From the NCBI RefSeq assembly GCF_020882245.1, contig NC_083598.1, forward strand, positions 38,663,858 to 38,727,857: DNA of 64,000 nt, given 5' to 3'. This stretch comes from Rhopalosiphum padi. Taxonomy: Eukaryota; Arthropoda; Insecta; Hemiptera; Aphididae. Under the pieces are notes generated by a model. It saw only the letters and a program-made list of their open reading frames with translations, ran no database searches and was not told the DNA's origin. Positions 10,601-20,478 of this stretch are shown here, piece after piece (position 1 is the first letter of the stretch; every line of letters starts with the position of its first letter). The position numbers were made by a program, and so were the translations under genes.

Positions 10601-13600
10601 GCCTCTATCACAGCCGCGAGCATAACGGAATGGAGACTTGCACAATTATAAGTGGAAATAAGAGTCTATAATTATAATATCTTGAGACAATGATGGACAT
10701 TGGGCCAAAAGTAGCAGTATACTGGTTAATCACATTATAATTTAGTATAGCCCGGTAGTACAAAATAAATAAAAATATACTTTTCGTTAGGCGTTCAAAC
10801 ACCATGCTTGAATATAAAATACATATCATGGGGGTACGGTACAGCTATATAAACTATGTGTTAAAAACACATAATAAATCATAAAATATGAGATATTAAC
10901 TTGGCAAATATGATTATACAAGCAACAAAACTATTTGAAAGTGGTCGTTAAAATATTATTATTTCATTAACCTTCCATTATCATTACGATAAAAATGTTT
11001 GTGGTCAATTCTTTATAGAACTTTCGATATTCGAACCCACAAATAATTCTGATATATTATAATATTATAATATTAATATACGTAATATAACATACAATTA
11101 AAATAAACGAATCCAAAATGTATTATCATACATACAACATTTAATCTTTAAAACAAGCACTATACATTCTATAAAATCAAATCATAGTATAATAACTATG
11201 TAGTCTATGTCCAATCATATACGAATAATAATATATAGTATATTATATATTAAAATACAATAATATACCTAACAACAATATATTATTAATAACTACGGCA
11301 AAATCGCTTGTAAAAATATTAAATTTGAAAAAAAAACTTAAAATCAAATAAAAACGTTTAATAACGGTTTAAAATGTTCTCATTTTTGAATAAATTATAT
11401 TTATTTTATATATTAACAACCATACTAAATTAGCTAATAATACTATCCATCACACTGCATTACAGATGCGTAGTTTTAGCTTTAAATGTAGATACGATAT
11501 GAACGTACAAAATACAATATAATAATTTTAAATATACAATCAGTTATAAATTAAAGCCGAAAGCTCAACCTTTGATCTATTTATTAATGTACTCAAAGTC
11601 AATACATTTGTTCAGTTTACTACACACCTATAAGTGTTACAGAAACTTTTACCCATGAAGTAGCAATTATAAAAAAAATAATTAATATATAGGTAGATTG
11701 AAATGTGTCATTTTGTACGTGCATCATCTCTGTGCAATTATTTTTAGGCTTACAACAACGAATTATACCTATCTATACGTTGTGAATATCGGCAGTCGGA
11801 AGTACAATACGATTGCAAGCTGCGACGAAACAAACAATAAAGTGGCGACTGGCGTTGTTTCACGTTTTCGTAGACTAGGCTTAACTATATGTATAATAAT
11901 ACGAAATATACAACGAGGAAATCATCAGTATGCCATGGGGCAGCAGCATGTGTGTTATATCAATCTCATTTCGAATGAGCGAACCTGAAATCTGAAAAAC
12001 AATGATAATAACAACACTTGCGTATTCGGCAAACGATAGATTTCAAAAGAAATTAATTAAAAAAAATTTACAATGTTATACACGTGTAGCGTGAATATTA
12101 ATAAATAATAATAGTAATAAACAGCACAGCAGTGCTTATAGTAATATACCGTGTACAATACACAATAATAGGACATACAATCGGATTTGTCATTTGATGA
12201 TATAGGGACCGGTGACAACGATATAACAACCAAGGTTGAAAATAGTATAACGGAAAAATGTTTGAAGATAACGGAAATGATTTAAATGCACTTTTTGTTT
12301 GCGGTCAAACGAAGGAAACGAAAACTAATAGGCAAATTGGAGGTGAACAATATTATTATAAAATCACATCACGTGGGTAACACGTTCATGTGGAAAGATA
12401 AATAAATAAATATATAAATACATAATATAGTGTGATAAGAAACGCCGCTTTGGTTATAAAAATATTATGTACCTATATAAGTTAAAAAAAAATAATTATT
12501 ATAATAATAAATGCTGATATTGTGTCGATTGAGTTATATTATCCGGACCAGACTACAGGTGTCAAATGTCAATATAATATTATACTACTAAATTAATACC
12601 TTTAAATCTTTATTGAAAATGAATGAATTAACTATTTGCAATCTATATATTTGATTATTTGAATATACAGTAAAAGTATTAAAACTTTAAATATCAAAGG
12701 ATCCGTTCAACCCTAACGGTCTTTGAGTATATATTTACTGTAGTTGTCTGTTAACACTTAGGTAATAGGATAATAATTATTATTATAATGTATATTTATA
12801 GGTAATTAAAAACTATTAATATACAACATTAAACTTTATTTATACATCCAATTTTATATTATGTTATATTTTACATATTGACAAACTTGGGAGTTGAGGA
12901 TAAAATATGCAACTATGTTTAATGTTTACTCATCATTGTATGACATTTAAAGTTTATAAACCTTTATATGTAAATATGCAATGAACACTTTTAAACTTAT
13001 TTAAATGTATTTATTTATTTTATCGTGTTAATAAGACGCGTTATATTTACATTTACACGTCGAAAGTTAAATTTCCGTAACTATATTTATTTAAATTTAA
13101 TGAATTAAATATAATTTATTTTAAATTTATTTGGTTCTTCAATACTTTCATTCATAAATTTAAATTCAATAATAGGCTAAATAACTATGTAAGTCCTTTG
13201 TCCTTATAATATACTTTTATGTGTTAGTGTATATAACGAAACATTATTTTAAAAATAAAATCAATAACTATAGGTTAGGTTAAGCCTAATGATAAGTGTG
13301 TCAGGAACGATTCTGAAATTTAAAGTTTAAATGTTTTTGCCTTAAATTGATAAATACTAATACCAAGATGACCCCAAGTCCCCAAGTGTTTACACATACA
13401 CGACGGTTACTCGTTGAATGTGATTATTATATTAATAAGGGTTCAATACTTCTGTTAAGTATAGACAACAATAATACGAATACACTGATAACTAACAATC
13501 AATCTTTTCTTTCGAAATGTTTTTTCGAAACACATTTCAATGATATACTACATATTGTATAAAGTTTCTACGAAAACTATTTTATATACCTATGCAACCA

Positions 13601-16600
13601 TGCAAAATGCATAATAAATAAACGATCAATGTTTTGACGTCACAAGAAATTTCAGACTTAACATACCTACTTCATATTTATTTTTAGAAATTATTGCTGT
13701 TTGCGTATGCTGTTTTTTAATGTTAAACAACATTTTTACAGTAATATAATTCATTTTTATAATGGTAGGTACACTCTCAGTAAATATTTTTTTAATTTTC
13801 ACAATCTATTTTCTATAATAGTTATACGTTTATTATACAGAACATCTAAAAAGGGATATTAGAGTGAAGTAAAATGCATTAAAAGAATGAAAAAGTGGTG
13901 CAATTCCATTATTTGCAGAGGCCACTGACCTCAATGGACTTTCTCTTTATCGTCTGATTGAAGACGAGTTTTTTTAATTCTTTAGTTTTCTATCAATACC
14001 AACAATATTTATAAAAATTGTATTAATGACAGTTTTATAGAAAAAGAAAGTAAATTTCCTAAATAACACCTCCTATGAAGCACTTATGTGACGTTAAAAT
14101 CATAAACTTATGCATACTGATAGTATTTTATGAACACCGAAAATTGTTTACGATCTTATAAAATATATTTAACTGATTAATGATGCAGATACAAGTTTAA
14201 ATGATAAACTGCGATTTTGAATTGAAAGTTGTTATTAAAAATTTAATGTAAGAAAAATACGTATAGGTAGTTATTTAAAATATAAACAAGTTTTGTCATA
14301 AAAAGCATAAAATTAAATACTATTATCACCCAATATTTAAGTAAATCAATTTTGAATAATAGTCATTATAAAATTTAATCTTCAACAAATAATATAGTTC
14401 ACAAAGTTGAATGAAATCGTTCAAATACATTTTATAAAACCTTTAATTTTTAATGTCATCGGGATCTTCAAACTTTACTAGGATAAGTAAAAAGTAATTA
14501 TAATAACAATACAACATATTATATTATACAGTTCGTGTAAATTGTGTTATATAAAAAAAATAACATTTTTAACACGCCTTATTACTAAATCTATAAAATA
14601 ATTCATTATTTGTAAGTTTTATATACAACATATTATAATACATTAATAGTGATATAAAAAAAGGCAAGTCGCAAAAAAAAAATTACTGTAACTATATTGA
14701 TTTATTAAACACAAATCCGCAATAAATAATAAAAATAGGATTGATTTTTTTTTTAGCATTCATGATTAAATATAGGTTGACGTGTTGAGTAATGACCAAA
14801 ATTAACGTATCATACAAAACAAAAATAAAATATTTTCTTTGATTGAACATACTGTATCTACTACCACATGTCTAAGTTTACACATTACTATTATTATGAA
14901 TTATTATTTGTAGTCTGTACCTATATTGGCTATATTTAAAATAAATAATTTATACGTTAGGAATAGGTAAAATAGTTAAATTCATGCATCACAGTAAAAC
15001 ACTAAAAAAATAAATGTTGATATCTACCAAATACTTAAAAATAATCAATTAATAATAGAAAAAAAAATTGATTTAATATAACTATATCATAAATACTATT
15101 ATCATTTATCAGTTATAAATAAATATTTTAAAAATATAAATGTAGGCATCTACAGAAATATTATTTAAAATATGCAGACACAAATAATGAAATAAAAAAA
15201 AAATCGATTAATGTTATATTAAAATATCGAGATAACAAAACTACATTTATCAATGTATGTATAAAAAAAATGGCAAAAAGAAAAAATAAGTACTTTTAAA
15301 GTTTAAAAGTTAATTTATATGAAATATTATTTCATATTATCGTTAATAAGCGGTAGTGAAATTGCACTTATAAAAAGATTTATTTAACTAACTATAACTA
15401 AATACACCTGAAATGACGTCCATCGTAAAATCATTTTTTAAAAGAAAAAAATTCAACATTTATAATTTAAAAACAATAAAATTCGAAGCTTGGAAGTTGA
15501 AGTATAGAATGGTAAATTATTTTCAAATCAAACAATTTTGAAAAAAATGTAAGATTTTTAAATCGTTTAATTTGCATAGTTACTATTTACTATTATATAT
15601 TATATTTATTAAGTATAATTAAATATTAAATATATTTTGATAATAACCAAATCATACGTAAATATTTAACTGTAGAATCAATGTATTTTCATTATATTAA
15701 ATTGAACATCTAATTATACCCAAAATAATACAAACAGAATAAAAACGATCTGCCTTTGTTTATATCGTATACTGCTATAGGTATATTACATACATATCAA
15801 GGAACTATGTGTTTCTAAATGAGTTACGGGATGTCGGGATCTGATGAGGTAAAAATCTGTTGTGGCTCACTAGTCACTTAGGTATTGTAGCCTGTAGGTA
15901 CATATTAGGTGTATATTTGTATTCAGTTTTATCATTTATTAGAAAACACTATTAATTTGTGAGTTATTATTATTTTAAATTATCTATACCATAGTAATTT
16001 CCAACACCCTATCATGCTATATAGTTAATAGGCATTATTGAGTTTGTGACGTCATGCCGCATAATGAGTACACTTATAAGTTAAAATAATTAAAAACTGC
16101 TTTTAAAACTAATGTGATTAAGTTTTTAAAGAAATAACATGTTTACGAAAATATTATGTTCTTTGTTCATTAAAATATTATAGATTGATCAGATATTGAT
16201 TAGATCAGTACTAAGGATAAATTTTTCTTACTTTAATTTGTGTTACTACATTATCCTTTTCGTACCACTGTGCCAGTTATGATATCAAAGTATCAACATT
16301 TAAGATAGTCGATACAGAATATAGTGCTGTATTATTATAAATAAAAATAGTCAAGACATTACATTGCACAGTTATAAATTATAATTAACTCATGTTATAT
16401 AATATATTATAAGCCAATGATCATAAACTATGGTATGAATGTATATGATTCGAATGATTAAAGCCTTTATGGTTTTATATAACACAGCATTACATTCTTT
16501 TTTTACTAACTCTTTAAGAGCACGTGACATTTTTTCAGCGTATATGTACACAAACGACAATAATGAATTGTAACAGTTAAAAATATAGTTCACCATAACC

Positions 16601-19269
16601 AAAATTAAAAATATGATATATTAAAAATAAATAATAATGTATAAAAGTAAAAGTAGAAGATTCTATAGATATTATTGTTTTTATTATTATTATCAAAAAT
16701 TGTATTTAAAATTTTTTAATAGATTATTATAATGTATTCAGAATCGATTACACGATATTCGAATTCGTGGTTTAGGTACACATGAAATCATATAATCTGA
16801 TATTAAATATATAACTACATTAACAATGATTAATATTATTTTATATTCGAGTTGATTATTAAATTAATTATTTTAATAAGAAACTTAAGATCTGTATTTT
16901 AAAATTCATATACATAAGATTAAGTACATAACATTTACAAATAAGGACGCACCAGGGGCGGATCCAGGGGGGCAATCGCCCTCCTCGTTCTTGTCTCAGA
17001 CTTAAGTTTTTAACGTAATTATTTCATAGTTCATTATTCATATTTCGTAAGACATCATAGATATCATGTTTGCCCTTTAAATTCGCCCCTCCGTTATCTT
17101 GGCTTAGATCCGTCCCTGGGACGCATTCATTATAATTTGAGAAATAACAACCACTCAATTGTTAGAAAGCTGTTATAATATTATAATTTATAAGTTTAAA
17201 TCATAATATTATACAAAAATATATCATAAATTCATAATTATAAGGATCGTTATCCTTTAGGTTTAGACATACGGATTTATGCCTTATATTATAAAGACAA
17301 TAATATAATTGGTAAAAATGTAAAACTCAAATATTGGTAAAAATAAATAAAATGAAACATATATTATGACTATACACATAATAATATAGGAACCGGTACT
17401 GAATAGTATTTTATAATTAACTTAACAATGCGAAATTTATTGGCAAATTAAAACCGGCGATTAATTAAATATATATATAGTAAAATCGGTTAATAATTCA
17501 ATATAAAACCACCCATATACCTGCCCCAAAAAAGCACCGAGGGCGATAATAAATTATCAACCGACAATCAAAAGTAGTACAAGCTTACGATTTACGGAAA
17601 AGTTAAATTATTTATCATGTAGGTACAATAATGTACATAGTACATAATAAGTGGGTAATGTGTACCTAAATCGACACAATACAAAAAAATTTAATTAAAA
17701 GTCAAGGTTTTCGTCATCCGACGAGTCTATTGTTTTGAGTAAAAACAGTAAAAAAAAAAAATTAAAATACAAACGTCTACTTTATTATTCCTGCAGTTTA
17801 AAAACTAACGGCGGACTCGGGTTGACGAGTCCTTGTAAAGACGTGCAGCAGCGATCAACACCGTTGGCCATTAGGTGCACAGTGCACACGGAGAAATGGC
17901 TATTATATATTATTATTATTATATAGATAGGAAGGTATACATGCGATTGAAATTCAAGGGAACACCTGACGACGAAACGGATAGGATGCACGCGCGTAGC
18001 TGACATCACCGTCGAGTCGACCGGATGTGTTTTCTCAAACAACGGACCTGGGTCAAAATTCCAAATTGTGTACTTTGAAATCAGAGAGGCCCCCATAGAT
18101 GCGTGTTTTTCTGGGTATAATATTTAATTTTTCTACTGCACACAAAGCGATCGCGAGAGCAACACAAAGATACACATCGTTGCAGTGATAAGGATCAGTG
18201 GCGTTAACATTTTTTATCGACCAACGGACAAAATATAATTACATCCATACAACATGTGATAATAATACATAATAGTACTTGTACCGCTGTGCAAACTTGG
18301 AACACACATACCGTATACAAAAAATATCAGTAATTTACGTTGAAAAATTTGCGCGCGTAATAATATAATAAATTTTAATTTTTTAAGGAAAACAGCCAAA
18401 TAATCGTATCGTTGTGTACATTTCTAGTTTATAAATACACTGCTTTAGTACATATAATATATTATACATGTATATTTATTTAAAAAACATGCGAATATGA
18501 TTAAATTAACATATATAGTATATATACCTAGCCCATATTATCAGATTAGCACGCGCGTTATGCAAGAACCAAGGCTAAAATGTGTATTTTATACTGTATA
18601 ATCACATTATAATCTAAAGGCGGGTGTTTTATAACGCATAATTTTTTTTTGTTTTTTAATATTCTTTCTGGCACCGAAGTAGCGGATTGTACCAAAAATA
18701 TGGTCAACGTTATTTTCTGTCTTAAATGTCACATACCTGTTGAACGAGGTTACCCATCGCTGCAGTCGCGCAACTCGTGCGTACAATCGATACTTGGTAG
18801 TTATAAAAATCACATAAAAATAATAATATCTACCTATACACTATACAGTATACCTACTCGTCAACTGGTTGCTTTGCACTATAGCGTCCAGCACGAGTTA
18901 TATCATAAAAGTATTTTAATAAAATATATTATACAGCTAGCTGCCGTCGACGGGAAAGTGTTTAAAAATAAAGCGTTTTCGGGAATTTTCTGCGATATAT
19001 TATTTTACCTGCACGCAATCGTGAATTGATAGTGCAATGATGATAATAATCGTTAGTTCACCACCAGGAATAAATTAGAGTAAGAGTAAAGTGCGACTCA
19101 GCAAATCAACAAACCATGATAATATTATCATAATAATGAAATCGTGTCAACTCACTTTGCCGGACATAAGTTTCTCTAACTGTCCGATGGCTTTGGAGAC
19201 GACGGTGAATGAGTCGAAGAAAGATTGTCTGCTGGCCACAGGGCACACAGTCATGTCGCTCATTCTCAT
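7609..19269 (-). CDS. IP3K: Inositol 1,4,5-trisphosphate 3-kinase
   Basis: The enzyme phosphorylates Ins(1,4,5)P3 at the 3-position with ATP, giving Ins(1,3,4,5)P4 and tempering IP3-receptor calcium signals. Seven minus-strand exons join in phase 0: 19269-19156, 9250-9149, 9013-8540, 8414-8280, 8199-8026, 7941-7768, 7683-7609, giving 415 residues. Residues 1-125 form a low-complexity Ser/Thr/Asn-rich regulatory region. The kinase domain runs from SWFQLSGH (about 129) to about 391. Family marks are LQDLLYGF (about 191); the inositol-site PxxxDxKxG as PNVMDIKMG (201-209); IAVDPEAP and GFRIEAMK in exon 4; VGSS (335-338); IDFAKT (353-358), the metal-binding motif; and GFLFGLD. Known family members usually have DFGKT; here it is DFAKT. 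Every junction has GT/AG, and each join restores family sequence (for example DLYLK|MIAVDPEAP, KTHE|IVGSS). A 24-residue tail follows GLDHLIE. The start is the first ATG after an in-frame stop; ATG at 19263 is an alternative. Paralog assignment is undetermined. Confidence 0.93.
7768..7941 (-). other. IP3K: IP3K coding exon 6
   Basis: 174 nt, 58 codons. It carries IVGSSILIIYDD, the catalytic WLIDFAKT, and GNHEEGFLFGLDHLIE. The acceptor (CCTACCAAAG) has a weak pyrimidine tract, but the protein match across the junction fixes it. The donor is ATAGAG|GTAAGTT. Confidence 0.92.
8026..8199 (-). other. IP3K: IP3K coding exon 5
   Basis: 174 nt, 58 codons. The acceptor is AAAAACATTACAG before TTT CGA GGC; the donor is CACGAG|GTAAGT. 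It encodes the helical segment ending RSHYFKTHE, which in the family precedes the SSLLF strand. Confidence 0.92.
8280..8414 (-). other. IP3K: IP3K coding exon 4
   Basis: 135 nt, 45 codons, from MIAVDPEAP through KLRYMQFREEQSS to GFRIEAMK. The acceptor is TTTTTTTTTATCTAG; the donor is ATGAAG|GTAATT. It aligns with the IP3K segment that usually reads VDPxAPTxEE ... GFRIEGIK. Confidence 0.92.
8540..9013 (-). other. IP3K: IP3K coding exon 3
   Basis: 474 nt, 158 codons. The acceptor is TTTTATTTTTTAG before AAC GCT CTA; the donor is CTCAAG|GTGAGC. It carries the Ser/Thr-rich linker, the start of the kinase fold (SWFQLSGH) and the inositol-binding PNVMDIKMG motif. Confidence 0.93.
9149..9250 (-). 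other. IP3K: IP3K coding exon 2
   Basis: 102 nt, 34 codons. The acceptor is TTTTTATTTTTTAG before CAA ACC GAA; the donor is GCGTTG|GTATGT. It is Lys/Asn-rich (SSAKKNHKKENS) and lies upstream of the conserved kinase domain. Confidence 0.75.
9789..9990 (-). promoter_or_regulatory. IP3K: Possible alternative non-coding first exon or internal promoter of IP3K
   Basis: A G+C-richer block ends on the minus strand in GTCCGCGCGTAG|GTATGTATTT, a strong donor. Joining it to the acceptor at 9251 places TAG directly before CAA, so it cannot extend the kinase frame. No in-frame ATG then exists before the kinase core. It could give a regulatory or untranslated transcript, or be chance. Confidence 0.2.
12184..12380 (+). 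other. Short two-frame coding-like patch in IP3K intron 1
   Basis: One plus-strand frame is open from 12184 to the TAA at 12283-12285 (DLSFDDIGTGDNDITTKVEN and on). An overlapping frame starts with ATG at 12258 and runs 40 codons to TAA at 12378-12380 (MFEDNGNDLNALFVCGQTKE and on). Both have balanced composition in an AT-rich setting. This could be a frameshifted remnant of a transposon ORF or a micro-exon. No family was recognised. Confidence 0.2.
16953..17118. mobile_element. hAT-type MITE with 8-bp target duplication
   Basis: The left end is CAGGGGCGGATCCAGGGGG; the right end reads CAGGGACGGATCTAAGCC on the other strand. The 166-bp element has no ORF. Flanks are GGACGCAC (16945-16952) and GGACGCAT (17119-17126), 7 of 8 identical. 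CAGGG-type ends plus an 8-bp duplication are the signature of hAT superfamily elements. Confidence 0.85.
17790..18200. promoter_or_regulatory. G+C-richer island in IP3K intron 1
   Basis: CpG-containing sequence (for example GACGACGAAACGG, GCGATCGCGAGAG) contrasts with the surroundings. A 103-residue minus-strand frame crosses it, but none of its possible donors is in phase 0, so it does not fit as an IP3K first exon. Enhancer, alternative promoter or unrelated exon are all possible. Confidence 0.2.
18737..18757 (-). CDS. IP3K: Candidate alternative first coding exon of IP3K (MGNLVQQ)
   Basis: On the minus strand GCAGCG ATG GGT AAC CTC GTT CAA CAG is followed by GTATGTGAC, a CAG|GTATGT donor close to consensus. 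The ATG has G at -3 and G at +4. The seven codons end in phase 0, exactly what the exon at 9250 requires, giving a 384-residue isoform that starts MGN. A glycine at position 2 followed by N raises the possibility of N-myristoylation, though the usual Ser/Thr at position 6 is absent (it is Q). The exon sits 400 bp downstream of exon 1 in a locally G+C-richer patch. This is inference from splice signals only. Confidence 0.4.
19156..19269 (-). other. IP3K: IP3K coding exon 1 (N-terminus)
   Basis: It encodes 38 residues from ATG AGA ATG AGC to LEKLMSGK, followed by the donor AAA|GTGAGT. The upstream frame has a TAA before any other ATG. The link to exon 2 rests on matching phase (0), strand and adjacency, because this N-terminal region is not conserved in the family. 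Confidence 0.65.
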
Positions 19270-19900
19270 TATATTTCTACGTTTGATTAATTGTATCTTG
19301 ACGACGCGACGGCGGCGCAAACAGTAGAAAATGCGATACAAAATCGCATCGACGGAAACAATCGCAATAAATAATAATAATAATTATATGATATCGAAAC
19401 GCGTTTACGAACTACACACGGTTACCACGCGACGAACAAACAATATCGACACTAAGGGATGACGACGGATCGAGGGAAAAACGACCGTTATCGTTAAATA
19501 AAACTGTTATACGACCGCGGAAACGCACTGTAATTGACAATCAAGGTGAACGATGCCGGTTGTACGCAAGTGCAAAAATGCGATATTTTACGATAATACG
19601 TGTATTAACCACAACTTATTTATTATGCTAAAAAACGATATTATTGTAAAAAAACACAAAAAACCTGGCGGACGCGCTTCGTCAACGGACCGTGTTCGTG
19701 GCGGACGCGTACGAGAATGGAAGACATATTAAACACGAATACACACGATCCAGTGGTGGCAGACTTCGTGACCAACGCTGCCTCACACACACACGCCTGT
19801 AAAGGTGAAAATACGGACGGGTCGACTATATAGTGTGGGACGAACTACACCGACGTTTCCCCTTCCCGACGACGACCGCGAACGACTACTACAATATTAA
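19270..19900 (-). promoter_or_regulatory. IP3K: Probable promoter and 5' UTR of IP3K
   Basis: From about 19400 to 19880 the DNA has many CpGs and is far less AT-rich than the flanks. It lies directly upstream of the first coding exon. A TATATA at 19827-19832 (CACTATATAGTC on the minus strand) is a possible TATA element. The start site itself is not visible. Confidence 0.4.
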
Positions 19901-20259
19901 TGTATACATATAATGAAATATGTATAATCATTATTACTGGCGCATTTTAGGTCATCTAAAAAAAACGTGCGAAATGCAGTAGCGGAATATTTATATCTAT
20001 CAATATTATTATTAAGAACATGCTATATGGTGTATAATTTATATATATATATATTATTTATATAGATACGTTTAGTTCATAAATATATAAATACTATACT
20101 AATACTATAGTGTTGGCAGTTGTACTACATGTTGTATATACATACGTATATCGTTGTTTGTTATTGTTATTGGTTGACGTAATATTTACTATGATTTTTG
20201 AAAGCAACAAATTTTTCAGTCATACAAGTAACGTATTAATGTATTATTATAATTTGTAC

Positions 20260-20277
20260 GTGTGTGTGTGTGTGTGT
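20260..20277. repeat. (GT)9 microsatellite
   Basis: Uninterrupted GT dinucleotides, directly followed by CAG. Confidence 0.9.
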
Positions 20278-20444
20278 CAGTGTCAATATGATATGTGAGA
20301 TGGAGTATGATATGTGAAACTCCAGAAGAAAATTTAGCGAGGTAAAGAATATCATTTGTTTAGAAACAGCGTGTGAAAGTAGTACATATTATGTGATAAT
20401 AGGTACGCGTAGATAGGTGCGACACGAAGATCCGGCGACTGCAA

Positions 20445-20478
20445 TTATATATATTATATATATATATATATATATAGT
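20445..20478. repeat. (TA)n microsatellite
   Basis: TA dinucleotides with one interruption (ATATTATA). Confidence 0.85.

Larger units (their letters stand above)
9251..19155 (-). other. IP3K: IP3K intron 1 (9.9 kb)
   Basis: Very AT-rich with no long convincing ORF. It contains a hAT MITE (16953-17118), the candidate alternative first exon (18737-18757), a possible non-coding first exon (about 9789-9990), a short two-frame coding-like patch (12184-12380), and G+C-richer islands at about 11750-11990 and 17790-18200 that may be enhancers or alternative promoters. Confidence 0.6.

Noticed and set aside
10607..10630. TATCACAGCC matches the 5' ten bases of the miR-2/13 family
   Set aside because: The flanking 60 bases on either side do not supply a complementary arm (no GGCTGTGAT-like partner), so no precursor hairpin forms.
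17785..18096. 103-codon minus-strand frame beginning MGAS, tested as an IP3K first exon
   Set aside because: The available donors (AG|GTGTTC, AAA|GTACAC, CCCAG|GTCCG) end in phase 1 or 2, which does not fit the phase-0 exon 2.
18649..19029. 126-codon plus-strand frame opposite the alternative IP3K exon
   Set aside because: No ATG at the start and no family match. Its better-looking first half coincides with the minus-strand exon candidate and its G+C-richer leader.
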